A DNA stretch of 64,000 nucleotides from Nocardia uniformis NBRC 13702 (GTDB lineage Bacteria; Actinomycetota; Actinomycetes; Mycobacteriales; Mycobacteriaceae): assembly GCF_001613345.1 (NCBI RefSeq), contig NZ_BDCE01000041.1, forward strand, positions 1 to 64,000. The letters are read 5' to 3'. The stretch's first letter is position 1. Each line of letters starts with the position of its first letter. Shown piece after piece: positions 53,155 through 61,805 of this stretch. The notes below the pieces were generated by a model. It made no database searches, was not told the origin of the DNA, and saw nothing but the letters and a program-made list of their open reading frames with translations. Position numbers and translations under genes: made by a program.

Positions 53155-53349
53155 TCAGTCCTCATCGATCCGCAGCGCCTGGCTCGGACAGTCCGCGACC
53201 GCCAGCGCCGCCAGCGCGGCTGTCTCACCGGATATCTCGTCGACCAGTACCTGCACGGTGCCGTCGTCACCGACGACGAATAGTTCCGCCGACACCGCCT
53301 CACACACTCCGTGCCCGATACACCGGTCACGGTCCACCACAACCTTCAC
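53155..53349 (-). CDS. [3Fe-4S] ferredoxin (P450 redox partner type)
   Basis: This 64-residue ferredoxin has the pattern CIGHGVC (Cys10, His13, Cys16) and a last ligand Cys54 in ADCPSQAL. The His in the position of the second ligand is typical of single-cluster ferredoxins that serve cytochrome P450s in actinobacteria. The P450 at 61806, divergent from the head of this operon, is the likely electron acceptor. It lies between the thiolase and lipoyl genes with gaps of 10 and 27 bases. Confidence 0.93.
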   Translation of the reverse strand: MKVVVDRDRCIGHGVCEAVSAELFVVGDDGTVQVLVDEISGETAALAALAVADCPSQALRIDED

Positions 53350-53359
53350 GACGGGACTC

Positions 53360-54502
53360 CTATCGGGTCAGCAGCGCGCAACCGCTCAAACCGGGCGCAC
53401 CGTAGACGTGGGACAGCGCGACCCGGGGCGGTCGTGCGACCTGCCGGTCCCCGGCCGTACCGCGCAATTGCAGGACGTTCTCATGGATCTGCCGCAGCCC
53501 CGACGCCCCGATCGGTTCGCCATTGGCCAGGCAGCCGCCGTCGGTATTGATCGGCAACCGGCCCGTGAGGGCGGTGACTCCGGCATCGATCAGTTCGGTC
53601 TGCTCACCGTGCGCGCACAGCCCGGTCTCGGCCATATGGATGATCTCCGCGCCCGAGTCGGTGTCCTGCACCTGCGCGATATCGACTTCGGCGGGAACGA
53701 TTCCGGCCTGTTCGAATACCGCGCGGGCGGCGTCGACCGTCGGACTCTCGCCACCCCGAATCGATAGCGACGGGCTGAGCACCTCGAACGATCCGGGCCG
53801 ACGGGTCCGCACCGCCACCGCCGCCACATGCACCGGGTCGCGCCGAAACCGCTTGGCATTCTTCGCCTTACACAGCACGAGCGCGGTCGCGCCGTCCCCG
53901 GGCGAACACAGCATGTACTGGCGCAGTGGATCCACCAGCATGGTCGAGTTCTCGATATCGTCGACCGAGAGCTCTTTGCGCCGCCAGGCATTCGGATTCA
54001 GCGAGCCATTGTGAAACGCCTTGGCCGCCACCGCGCTCAGCAGTCGTGGCGGCAGGTCGTGCGCGTACAGGTAGCGCTGGATCTTGAGTGCGAAGAACTG
54101 TGCGGTCACCGCCATCCCGGTGGTCCCGTACCAGCGGCCGAGCCCCATATGTTCGGTGGAGATGCGGAATGCCCCGCGCGGATGGGCGTCGAACCCGACC
54201 ACCAGCGCGCATTCGGCCGCACCGGATTCGATAGCGTGCACCGCGGAGATGAGCGAACTGCTGCCGGTAGCGCAGCCATTGAGCACATTGATGAACGGCA
54301 CGCCGGTCAGTCCGAGTTCGGTGACGAGGGTATCGGCCGAGCCGGCGGACATGCTGCCCCCGACCGCGTAGTCGATATCGGACCACCCCACTCCGGCGTC
54401 GTCCAGGGCCTGCCGCACGGCGTGCACGGCCTCCGCGCGCGCCGTGGTCTCGCGATACCGGCCGAAGGGACGGCAACCGACTCCGATAATGGCGGCCTTC
54501 AT
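53360..54502 (-). CDS. Thiolase-family protein (lipid-transfer/acetyl-CoA acetyltransferase type)
   Basis: This 380-residue thiolase-fold protein opens with MKAAIIGVGCRPFGRY and carries the nucleophilic cysteine in INVLNGCATGSSS (Cys77). The segment where degradative thiolases have GHPxGASG reads GEPIGASGLRQIHE, with Glu for the catalytic His. The C-terminal ALSHVYGAPGLSGCALL keeps a His and a Cys. It therefore resembles SCP2/Ltp-type proteins, some of which act as retro-aldolases with DUF35 partners. Its ATG shares a base with the DUF35 stop (TGATG), so the two are coupled and probably form a complex. Confidence 0.88.
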   Translation of the reverse strand: MKAAIIGVGCRPFGRYRETTARAEAVHAVRQALDDAGVGWSDIDYAVGGSMSAGSADTLVTELGLTGVPFINVLNGCATGSSSLISAVHAIESGAAECALVVGFDAHPRGAFRISTEHMGLGRWYGTTGMAVTAQFFALKIQRYLYAHDLPPRLLSAVAAKAFHNGSLNPNAWRRKELSVDDIENSTMLVDPLRQYMLCSPGDGATALVLCKAKNAKRFRRDPVHVAAVAVRTRRPGSFEVLSPSLSIRGGESPTVDAARAVFEQAGIVPAEVDIAQVQDTDSGAEIIHMAETGLCAHGEQTELIDAGVTALTGRLPINTDGGCLANGEPIGASGLRQIHENVLQLRGTAGDRQVARPPRVALSHVYGAPGLSGCALLTR

Positions 54503-54930
54503 CACGCTTCTCCCTGATCGATGGGGGTGAACGCGAAAGTTGTCGCTGTTTCCCCTGATTCGGTGGGCACCTCGAGGGCGGTCAGTCGCATGGGCATCCC
54601 GATACGCAACTGCCGCGGATCCGCCCGGGTCAGCAGCGATTCCACGATCACCTGGTCGGGCAGTTCGACGTAGCCCAATCCGAACGGCGTGAAGGCTTCC
54701 CCCGCAACCGCATACGGCGGGCTCGGTGGCGGGAAGCGCTGAACTGTCCAACTCCACAGCACGCCCTGTTCGGCGAGCGGCACCACCGAGATTTCTCGCG
54801 CACCGCAGCGCGGACAGGCGGCACCGACCGGAAAGTGGTGGTCCCCGCAGGCCGCACAGCGGCCGCCGCGCAGCCGAATTCGGCCATTCTCTAGATCCAT
54901 CAGCTGGGGGTCGATCGGCTTACTTGTCAC
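54502..54930 (-). CDS. DUF35 OB-fold/zinc-ribbon protein
   Basis: This 142-residue protein has an N-terminal rubredoxin-like zinc ribbon (Cys25, Cys28, Cys39, Cys42 in CAACGDHHFPVGAACPRCG) and a C-terminal OB fold (VVPLAEQGVLWSWTVQRFPP to LTALEVPTESGETATTFAF). DUF35 proteins bind acyl-CoA and pair with thiolase-like aldolases (ChsH2/Ltp2 in sterol side-chain breakdown). The start is GTG 54930, overlapping the ferredoxin stop (GTGA). Its direct coupling with the thiolase supports a two-protein lyase or thiolase complex. Confidence 0.93.
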   Translation of the reverse strand: MTSKPIDPQLMDLENGRIRLRGGRCAACGDHHFPVGAACPRCGAREISVVPLAEQGVLWSWTVQRFPPPSPPYAVAGEAFTPFGLGYVELPDQVIVESLLTRADPRQLRIGMPMRLTALEVPTESGETATTFAFTPIDQGEA

Positions 54931-55280
54931 CGTGATTTCTCCTCATCGGTCGACGGTTTGTGCGACGGCCGGACGCCGCGTTTGAGCACCACGACATCGC
55001 CGTGCACCCCCGCCTGACAGGCCAGCCGGACCGGCCCACTGCCGTGCGGCCGCAGATCTCTCACCACCCGCGTCTCGGATTCGGCCGCTGTCGACAGCCG
55101 CTCGGCATGTTCGAGGACATCGACATGGCAGACGAGGCAATCGCCGAGCCCCCCGCAGATGGTCGGCCACCGATATCCGGCCGCGAGTGCGGCGGCCATA
55201 ATGGTTTGTCCGGGGGTGGCGGTGAATTGGATGCCGGAGGGCCGGACCGTCACCGTCGGGTCGCCGCCGTTGTCGTGCAC
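54927..55280 (-). CDS. [2Fe-2S] ferredoxin
   Basis: This 117-residue plant-type/adrenodoxin-like ferredoxin has cysteine ligands at 42, 48, 51 and 88 in PTICGGLGDCLVCHVDVLE and VRLACQAG. The N-terminal strand pair TVTVRPSGIQFTATPGQTIM is standard. It could feed the P450 at 61806 or accept electrons from a dehydrogenase in this operon. The start is GTG 55280, six bases after the dehydrogenase stop. A second ferredoxin of a different cluster type sits three genes on, so the operon serves at least one oxygenase. Confidence 0.93.
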   Translation of the reverse strand: MHDNGGDPTVTVRPSGIQFTATPGQTIMAAALAAGYRWPTICGGLGDCLVCHVDVLEHAERLSTAAESETRVVRDLRPHGSGPVRLACQAGVHGDVVVLKRGVRPSHKPSTDEEKSR

Positions 55281-55286
55281 TGGTAT

Positions 55287-56237
55287 TCACCCCCGTCGCA
55301 ACTCACTCCAGGGTCGCCCCCGGTTCGGATCGGGTTCGCGGTCCAGGCCCAGGACCCGTTCGGCGATAATGGTGCGTTGAATCTCCGAGGTGCCACCGGC
55401 AATGGTGAGTCGGCGACTGTCCAGCAGCGCGTACGCCTCGGGCGTGAGACCGGTATCGGCGTAGGCCGCGTCGGCACCGGCGACCTCGTATCCGAGTTCG
55501 GTAATCCGTTGCGCCAGTTCCGATTGCGCGAGTTTGGTTATCGATCCCTCCGCGCCGCCACGCGACTGTGAGGAGGGTGCTTGCGCGCGCAGATTGGTCA
55601 GGTGCAATGCCCGCTCGGTGGCGAGTAGCGCCATCAGCCGATCGCGCAGCACCGGGTCGCGCCACGCCCCGGCCCGGCGAGCCAATTCCAGCACCGGCGC
55701 CAGCGGCACACCGCTCGCCTCGGAACTGCCGGAGAGACCGGATCTTTCGGTGCTCAGGGTCGACAGTGCCACCCGCCACCCGTCATTCACCTCCCCCAGC
55801 CGAATATCGTCGGACACCCGGACGGCGTCGAGGAACACCTCGCAGAAATGTTGCTCGCCGGTGATCTGACGCAGCGGGCGCACGGTCACTCCGGGTGCGG
55901 CCATATCGAGCAGAAAGCAGGTGATACCGGCATGTTTCGGTTTATCCGGATCGGTGCGCGCCAGCAGCATGCCGTATCCGGCGAGATTCGCGAACGAACT
56001 CCACACCTTCTGACCATTGACGATCCAATCGTCGCCGTCCGACTGTGCCCGGGTGCCCAGGCTCGCCAGATCGGATCCGGCTCCCGGTTCGCTGAACAGC
56101 TGGCACCAGATATCGGCTCCGGAGGTGATCCCGGGCAGATACCGCCGCTGCTGCTGCAGGGTCCCCCATGCCGCGATGGTGGGTCCGATCAAGGTGTGGG
56201 CGACGAAATGCGGCCCGTCCACGGTGTCGTCAGTCAC
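55287..56237 (-). CDS. Acyl-CoA dehydrogenase lacking its N-terminal domain
   Basis: This frame of about 316 residues covers the middle beta-domain (WCQLFSEPGAGSDLASLGTR, WIVNGQKVWSSFANLAGYGM) and the C-terminal helical domain with the FAD-contacting GGTSEIQRTIIAERVLGL. It begins only about 15 residues before HTLIGPTIAAWGTLQQQRRY. Full relatives such as FadE29 have about 100 residues before the matching VGPTLQAYGS segment, forming the first helical domain. That part is absent, yet GTG 56237 overlaps the upstream stop neatly. An in-frame deletion in the 5' end is the simplest reading. The product may still pair with the adjacent dehydrogenase in a heteromer, but activity is doubtful. Confidence 0.8.
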   Translation of the reverse strand: MTDDTVDGPHFVAHTLIGPTIAAWGTLQQQRRYLPGITSGADIWCQLFSEPGAGSDLASLGTRAQSDGDDWIVNGQKVWSSFANLAGYGMLLARTDPDKPKHAGITCFLLDMAAPGVTVRPLRQITGEQHFCEVFLDAVRVSDDIRLGEVNDGWRVALSTLSTERSGLSGSSEASGVPLAPVLELARRAGAWRDPVLRDRLMALLATERALHLTNLRAQAPSSQSRGGAEGSITKLAQSELAQRITELGYEVAGADAAYADTGLTPEAYALLDSRRLTIAGGTSEIQRTIIAERVLGLDREPDPNRGRPWSELRRG

Positions 56238-57297
56238 GGTGGCCGTCCTCGAGATCCACAAGTTCGGCGAGCCGCCGCCGATATCGTGGCGCTCCCCCGG
56301 TGAGCGCGACCACCGAGTGCGCGCGCCGCAGATATCGGTGCGCCCAGTGTTCCCAGGTGATCGCGATACCGCCGTGCAGCTGCACCGCGGCCCTGGTCAC
56401 GGCGGTCGCCGTATCCGCCGCCATTGCGCCCGCGATCGCGAGATCGGTATCGGTGCGCGGGCTTTCGGGCGCGGTGGTCAGCTGCCACGCAGCGCCGTAC
56501 ACCGCCGACCGGGTCAGCTCGACCTGTGTCAGCAGATCCGCCACTCGGTGCTTGATCGCCTGGAACGAGCCGACCGTGCGCCCGAACTGGATACGGCCCG
56601 CGACATAGTCCAGGGTCTGGTCGAAGGTCCGCTGCGCGACACCCAGCAGCTCCGCGGCCACTACCAGATCACCCCGTCGGCGCAGCGCCGCTAGGGCCGT
56701 CGCGCCCGTGATCACGACATCCGGTACGGCATCCACGAATTCGACGCGACCCAGCGAACGGGACGGATCGAGCCCGTCGAGCTCGGTGGCGGTCACACCG
56801 GGGGTGTCACGGTTCAGGACGACCACCGTCCGCTCGCCGTCGATCGACAACTCGCCCACGATCGACTCCGCACCGTCGAGCTCCCACACCGGCTCCGCCG
56901 TGCCGTTGACCCGGACACCGTCCCCGCCACGGTGTCCGGTCAGCCCGGTGATTCCGGCACCGAGGAGTGCGCCATCCACCGCACCCGATCCGGCGACGGT
57001 CAGAAGCGGTCCGCCGACCGCGGTCGAAACCAGTGGTCCTCGATACAGCGCCGCGCCCGCTTCCTCGGCCAGAATCGCGAGATCTATTGCGGTACCGACG
57101 GGCTCGGCGGAGCCGGTGCAGAGGATGTCACCCATGCCGATCTCGTCCAGCAGCCGCCGCCAGGTGGCCGTGGCATCGTCGGCCTCGGTGATGGTCCCGA
57201 AGAATCTCCGCAATACCGCACGGAGGGCACCGTGTTCATCGGTGAAGTGAAAGACCGGTGGATGAGCTGTGGGCGCGGCGGCATCGAGCGTGCTCAT
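56230..57297 (-). CDS. Acyl-CoA dehydrogenase family protein
   Basis: This 355-residue protein is a full-length acyl-CoA dehydrogenase-like subunit: N-terminal helices (HGALRAVLRRFFGTITEADD), a short middle domain (LLGAGITGLTGHRGGDGVRV) and a C-terminal domain with QRTFDQTLDYVAGRIQFGRT and AAVQLHGGIAITWEHWAHRY. Members of this divergent type usually form alpha2beta2 heterotetramers with a second dehydrogenase encoded alongside, as in actinobacterial sterol catabolism. The partner is the gene directly downstream, which overlaps by eight bases. GGGAGAG precedes ATG 57297, and the ligase stop overlaps the start (ATGA). Confidence 0.88.
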   Translation of the reverse strand: MSTLDAAAPTAHPPVFHFTDEHGALRAVLRRFFGTITEADDATATWRRLLDEIGMGDILCTGSAEPVGTAIDLAILAEEAGAALYRGPLVSTAVGGPLLTVAGSGAVDGALLGAGITGLTGHRGGDGVRVNGTAEPVWELDGAESIVGELSIDGERTVVVLNRDTPGVTATELDGLDPSRSLGRVEFVDAVPDVVITGATALAALRRRGDLVVAAELLGVAQRTFDQTLDYVAGRIQFGRTVGSFQAIKHRVADLLTQVELTRSAVYGAAWQLTTAPESPRTDTDLAIAGAMAADTATAVTRAAVQLHGGIAITWEHWAHRYLRRAHSVVALTGGAPRYRRRLAELVDLEDGHRD

Positions 57298-58847
57298 GAT
57301 CGCTCTCCCGGTACCACCGCGGTCGGTTGCCGCGCGGCCAGATACCGGTCCCGCAGCGCCCGCTTGTTCACCTTGCCCATCACCGTCCGCAGTTCGGTAT
57401 CGACGAACTCGATCATGGCCGGACACTTGTAATGCGCCAGGCGATCTCGACACCAGGCGACGAGTTCCGCCGGGTCGGGCGGGCGCTCTCACGGCACCAC
57501 CAGCGCGCACAGCTGTTCGCCCATCTCGGGGTGCGGGATTCCGATCACCGCGACATCGAACACTCCGGGATGGGTGCGCAATATCGCCTCGGATTCGGCC
57601 GGATACACATTCACTCCACCGCTGACCACCATGTCGGAGGCTCGATCGGTGAGGAACAGGTAGCCGTCCTCGTCGAGATAGCCGATCTCTCCGATAATGA
57701 ATACGTCGCGGTCGAGGTAACTGCGCGCCGTTTTCTCCGGATCATTGTGGTACCGAGGACGAACACCGACAGTGGACCGCACACACACCAGACCGGTCTC
57801 CCCGGCCGCCAGGACCGCACCATCGGCATCGCGAATGCTCAACTCACATCCCGGCAGTGCCCGCCCCACCGATCCCGGATGGGCCAACCACTCCTGGGAG
57901 TCGATCATGGTCACCGTGCCTACCTCGGTCGACCCGTACGCGTCGGCGAACACCGGCCCGAACCAGTCGATCATCGCCCGCTTGACGTGCACCGGGCAGC
58001 TCGCCCCGGTGTGCACGACAGTGCGAATACTGCTGATGTTGTAGCGCTTTCGCATGCCCTCGGGCAGCGCCAGCAGTCTGGCGAAGTGCGTCGGCACCAT
58101 CATCGAGCTCTCCACGCGGTGCCGTTCGATGAGCCGCAGCACCTCCTCCGCGTCGAATTTGCGCAGAATGACCAGCGGATTGCCGACGGCCAGCGCCCGC
58201 ACACCGCCGATCGGCCCGGTGTGGTGCATAGGTCCCACAATCAGGTGCCTGCCCCTGGGCCGCACCGGCGACTGTTCGAGCCGCCGCACGTGTTCGACAA
58301 TGTTCTCGCCGGTGGGATACATCTGATCCGGCAGCGGCACCCCCTTGGGCAGTCCGGTGGTTCCCGAGGTGTAGTACAGCGGCGCGGCCGGTGCGATCAG
58401 CTCGGACGGCTCACTATCGGCGAAGCCCTCGATCAGCGACTCGAAGGATTCGACACCGTCGGAATCGTCCGCGCCCCAGGCGACCACCCGCACCTCGGCG
58501 CTCGCGGTCCGCGCGGTCGCGGCGGTGCGCGCCGAACACAACACGGTGTGCACCGCGCCGTCGTCGAGGATGTAGCGCACCTCGTCGACGGTGAGCTGCG
58601 CGTTCACCGGGACCACCGACAGCCCCGCATAGGTGGTCGCCAGATGCGCGAGGGCGGTGTACACCCCGTTCTCCGCGTGGACGGCGACCCGCTGGTCCGC
58701 GCCCACACCGAGCGACAGCAACCAGCCCACCGTCCGGTTCACCATGGAATTCAGTCGCGCCCACGACCATTCGAGATCACCGTCGGTGACCGCGATCCCG
58801 TCGGGATCGCGGTGCGCGACGGCTGCCAGCCCATAAGCCACTGCCAT
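57294..58847 (-). pseudogene. Acyl-CoA synthetase (AMP-binding) interrupted by in-frame TGA
   Basis: The frame encodes a FadD-type ligase of about 517 codons. AMP-binding motifs are the P-loop YYTSGTTGLPKGVPL, YGSTEVGTVTMIDS and EIGYLDEDGYLFLTDRASD. At 57489-57491 (minus strand) the codon is TGA, after LCALVVP. The same frame continues unbroken for 64 codons, beginning ERPPDPAELVAWCRDRLAHY, passing TVMGKVNKRALRDRYLAARQ and ending at TGA 57294, which overlaps the next ATG. The catalytic lysine of the C-terminal domain (VNKRAL) lies beyond the early stop. One CGA-to-TGA change would explain it. Unless read through, edited or a sequencing error, the ligase is dead. Confidence 0.88.
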
Positions 58848-58854
58848 CCACCCC

Positions 58855-59880
58855 TCAACTCACGACGCGACTGCGCGAGCGTTTCAGCGTGCTCCGTACC
58901 GCGGCGACAATGCCGTCCGCGCTGGGGACGAACGCATCCTCCAATGGCTTGGAGTAGGGAATCGGTGTCTCGGCCCCGGCTACCCGGCCGACCGGAGCCG
59001 CCAGTTCATCGAAGAGTTCCTCGCTGATCATCGCGGCCAGTTCCGCACCGAACCCATTGCGCCGCACCGCCTCATGAATGACGACGGCATGCCGGGTGCG
59101 CGCCACCGATCCGAGGATGGTCTCCGTATCGAGGGGTACCAGCGACCGCACATCGATCACCTCGGCTTCGACACCCTCGCCCGCCAACTGCTGTGCCGCG
59201 GCCATGGCGTCGTGCACCTGCCGCCCGTAGGAGATCAGCGTGATATCGCGGCCGGGCCGCACCGTGGCCGCCACCCCGAGCGGAACATAGTGCCGCCCCA
59301 CCGGAACCGGTTGCGGTGGCGCGAAGTACAGCAGGCTCTGCTCCACGATCACGCACGGGTCCGGATCCTCGATACATGCGGTGAGCAGCCCCTTGGCGTC
59401 GGCCGGATTGCTGGGCACCACCACCTTGAGCCCGGGGATGTGGGTGAGCCAGGCCTCCAACATCTCCGAATGCTGTGCGCCGAACTGCATTCCGGCTCCG
59501 GCCGCGCAGCGCACGGTCAGCGGCACGGTGGTCTGCCCACCGGACATATAGCGCAGTTTGGCGGCGTGATTGGACAGCTGGTCCATACAGACGGCGAGGA
59601 AATCCATGAGCATGATCTCGGCGACCGGTCTCATTCCCGCGACCGCCGCACCGATCGCGGCACCCATAATGGCCTGCTCGCTGATCGGTGTGGCGCGTAC
59701 CCGGTGCTTGCCGTACTTGGTGGACAGTCCGCGCGTCACCATGAATACGCCGCCGCCAGGGTCGGCGATATCCTCACCCAGCAGGAATACCGACGGGTCA
59801 CGCCCGAGGGCATCGTCCAATGCGCTGCCGAGCGCCTGGAATCCGGTCATCGGCTGGGTTTCCACGGCGGTGTGGCTCAT
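58855..59880 (-). CDS. 2-oxoacid dehydrogenase E1 component, beta subunit
   Basis: This 341-residue E1 beta subunit of the pyruvate/branched-chain/acetoin type forms the ThDP pyrimidine-binding half and contacts the lipoyl carrier. Markers are GFQALGSALDDALGRDPSVFLLGED, GVFMVTRGLSTKYG, PISEQAIMGAAIGAAVAGMRPVAE, SGGQTTVPLTVRC and the C-terminal RVAGAETPIPYSKPLEDAF. It overlaps E1 alpha by four bases (ATGA) and is seven bases from the ligase gene. A lipoyl-domain gene lies eight genes downstream in the same operon. The substrate (2-oxoacid or acyloin) is not evident. Confidence 0.93.
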   Translation of the reverse strand: MSHTAVETQPMTGFQALGSALDDALGRDPSVFLLGEDIADPGGGVFMVTRGLSTKYGKHRVRATPISEQAIMGAAIGAAVAGMRPVAEIMLMDFLAVCMDQLSNHAAKLRYMSGGQTTVPLTVRCAAGAGMQFGAQHSEMLEAWLTHIPGLKVVVPSNPADAKGLLTACIEDPDPCVIVEQSLLYFAPPQPVPVGRHYVPLGVAATVRPGRDITLISYGRQVHDAMAAAQQLAGEGVEAEVIDVRSLVPLDTETILGSVARTRHAVVIHEAVRRNGFGAELAAMISEELFDELAAPVGRVAGAETPIPYSKPLEDAFVPSADGIVAAVRSTLKRSRSRVVS

Positions 59881-60869
59881 ATCAGCGCCTCCTCGTACAC
59901 ATCGGTCAGGGCCTCGCTCAGGTCCGGTAGCGGGCTGGCATCGGCGAATTCGACGGCATCCGCGATGGCCGCCTTCTGCTCCGCCTCCACCGCGTCGAGC
60001 TCCGCGGCGGTGGCTATCCCCTCGGCGATCAACCAGTCCCGCATCCGTGGCACCGGGTCGGCGGCGCGCGCGGCGGCCAGTTCGCCGGGTTGCATGTACT
60101 CGTTCTGATCCGACATCTGATGGCCGTAGAACCGGAAGGTCATGGCCTCCAACAGGGTCGGCCCCTCGCCCGCTCGCGCCCGCGCGATGGCCTCGCGCGC
60201 GGCCCCGTACATGGCGACCGGATCATTGCCGTCCACCCGCACGCCCGGGAACCCGTAGGAGGCGGCCCGGTCGGCGATCCGAGCCACATTGGTGCCGTCC
60301 GCATAGGCGGTGTGTTCGGCGTAAAGATTGTTGTGACAACAGAACACGACGGGCAGCTTCCACAGCCCGGCCAGATTGCAGGCTTCGTGGAAGGCACCGA
60401 TATTGGTGGCGCCGTCACCGAAGTTCACCACCGTCACCTGGTCGGTGCCCTGCATCTGCGTCGCCAGCGCCAGACCCGCGCCGATGGGCAGACCACCGCC
60501 GACAATGCCGGTGGTGACCATCAATCCGGAGGCCGGGTGGGTGATGTGCATCGGCCCGCCCTTGCCCTTACAGGTGCCGGTGGCCTTGCCCATGAACTCC
60601 GCCCAGAGTTCGCGCAGCGGCACACCTTTGGCGAGCTGATCGTGTAGCCCGCGGTAGGTGGTCACCACATAGTCGTCGGTGCGCAGCAGCGTGCCGATCG
60701 CCGACGAGATGATTTCCTGACCGCGCGGCGAGTAGTACTGGGCGCTCACCTGTCCGGCGAGCACCAGCGCCCGGAACTTCTCGTCGCACAGCTTGATTCG
60801 AGTGGCCTTGGTGTAGATCGACAGCAGCGCTTCGACGCCGATGTCATCACGAATGTCGAGGTCCGACAC
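59877..60869 (-). CDS. 2-oxoacid dehydrogenase E1 component, alpha subunit
   Basis: This 330-residue E1 alpha subunit binds the ThDP diphosphate: the motif VVNFGDGATNIGAFHEACNLAGLWKLPVVFCCHNN carries GDG and the NN end. Other blocks are RGQEIISSAIGTLLRTDDYVV, MHITHPASGLMVTTGIVGGG and FRFYGHQMSDQNEYM, where the conserved His of the phosphorylation loop is kept. The short length and acidic C terminus fit acetoin- or branched-chain-type E1 proteins. The start is GTG 60869. It lies 29 bases after the SDR gene and overlaps E1 beta. No E2 core or E3 is encoded nearby. Confidence 0.93.
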   Translation of the reverse strand: MSDLDIRDDIGVEALLSIYTKATRIKLCDEKFRALVLAGQVSAQYYSPRGQEIISSAIGTLLRTDDYVVTTYRGLHDQLAKGVPLRELWAEFMGKATGTCKGKGGPMHITHPASGLMVTTGIVGGGLPIGAGLALATQMQGTDQVTVVNFGDGATNIGAFHEACNLAGLWKLPVVFCCHNNLYAEHTAYADGTNVARIADRAASYGFPGVRVDGNDPVAMYGAAREAIARARAGEGPTLLEAMTFRFYGHQMSDQNEYMQPGELAAARAADPVPRMRDWLIAEGIATAAELDAVEAEQKAAIADAVEFADASPLPDLSEALTDVYEEALI

Positions 60870-60898
60870 AGCGATCCAATCTGTTGGTGGGTTCGAGA

Positions 60899-61663
60899 TC
60901 AGCCAGCGGCCGTCAACTGCTGGACGTACTGCTGTGCGGCCATACCGATGAAGGCAGACCCGTTCACCGACCACCCGCCGTCGACGAACAGCGTCTGACC
61001 GGTGATGTAGCTCGCCGCCGGGGAGGCCAGAAAGCCCACGGCCCCGGCGATATCGGCTGGTTCGCCCAGTCGACCGAGCGGCATGGCCGCACCGATGGCC
61101 TGCTGGATGCCGGGATCGCCGAACTCCGCGCTGGTGCCCTCGGTGACCACCAGGCCCGGCCCCACCGCATTGACCCGAATGCCGCGCGGCGCGTACTCGA
61201 CCGCCAGCTGCCTGGTCAGCGCCACAATGGCCGCCTTGGAGGCCGGATAGATCCCTCGTCCCGGACCCGACATCTCGGCCAGCACGGAGGTCAGGTTGAC
61301 GATTGCCCCACCACGCTCCGAAAACTTGGGCGATAGCGCGCGCGAGACCAACCAGCTGCCAACCACATTCGTGCGCAGTACCGCGTCTACCTCGGTGATG
61401 GTGCTGTCGTCGAGCGTCTGCGACCGCCAGATACCCGCATTGTTGACCAGTACGTCCAGCGCGTCCACGGCCTCCGCCAAGGCCGCCACGGATCCTTCGT
61501 CGGCGACATCGCACCGCACCGCGGTGCCACCGATCGCCTTCGCCGTCTCGTCGGCAGCCGTCAGGTCGATATCGACAGCGATAACGTCGAATCCGCTGTC
61601 TGCCAGATGGTTTGCGATCGCGCGGCCAATGCCGCTGCCAGCGCCTGTTACGAGGGCTTTCAC
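60899..61663 (-). CDS. Short-chain dehydrogenase/reductase (SDR)
   Basis: This 254-residue SDR has the cofactor motif [20 protein letters not shown], an acidic residue in IAVDIDL that favours NAD(H), the NNAG motif, and the catalytic Ser and YPASK (Tyr-x3-Lys). VDGGWSV near the end is standard. It oxidises a hydroxyl or reduces a ketone. GTG 61663 follows AGGAGGGG. It is the first gene of the minus-strand operon and faces the P450 gene across 142 bases; a hydroxyl group added by the P450 could be its substrate. Confidence 0.93.
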   Translation of the reverse strand: MKALVTGAGSGIGRAIANHLADSGFDVIAVDIDLTAADETAKAIGGTAVRCDVADEGSVAALAEAVDALDVLVNNAGIWRSQTLDDSTITEVDAVLRTNVVGSWLVSRALSPKFSERGGAIVNLTSVLAEMSGPGRGIYPASKAAIVALTRQLAVEYAPRGIRVNAVGPGLVVTEGTSAEFGDPGIQQAIGAAMPLGRLGEPADIAGAVGFLASPAASYITGQTLFVDGGWSVNGSAFIGMAAQQYVQQLTAAG

Positions 61664-61707
61664 TCGCCCCTCCTCCGTATTCGGCGACCGGAACCTCACG
61701 ACCGCCC

Positions 61708-61736
61708 TTGTCTATGACCCACATCACTATTATATT
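61708..61736 (+). promoter_or_regulatory. Candidate promoter for P450/mce direction, with divergent AT-rich element
   Basis: TTGTCT (61708-61713) and TATATT (61731-61736) with 17 bp between them fit a sigma-70-type promoter reading toward the P450. On the minus strand TATAAT (61734-61729) lies in the same tract, with TACTTG 17 bp or TTGACT 14 bp upstream of it. The stretch 61725-61760 is strikingly AT-rich here, so operator function is likely too. Confidence 0.5.
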
Positions 61737-61805
61737 GGCCAGTTAATTAGTCAAGTACACGCTTTCCCACCGTCTCGTGGGTCAGTGGTATCTCTGGAGG
61801 CGGCT

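Noticed and set aside
57489..57491. Selenocysteine reading of the TGA in the acyl-CoA ligase
   Set aside because: No stem-loop of the SECIS type is evident just after it, and this ligase family is not known to use selenocysteine. The neighbouring residues suggest a lost Arg codon.
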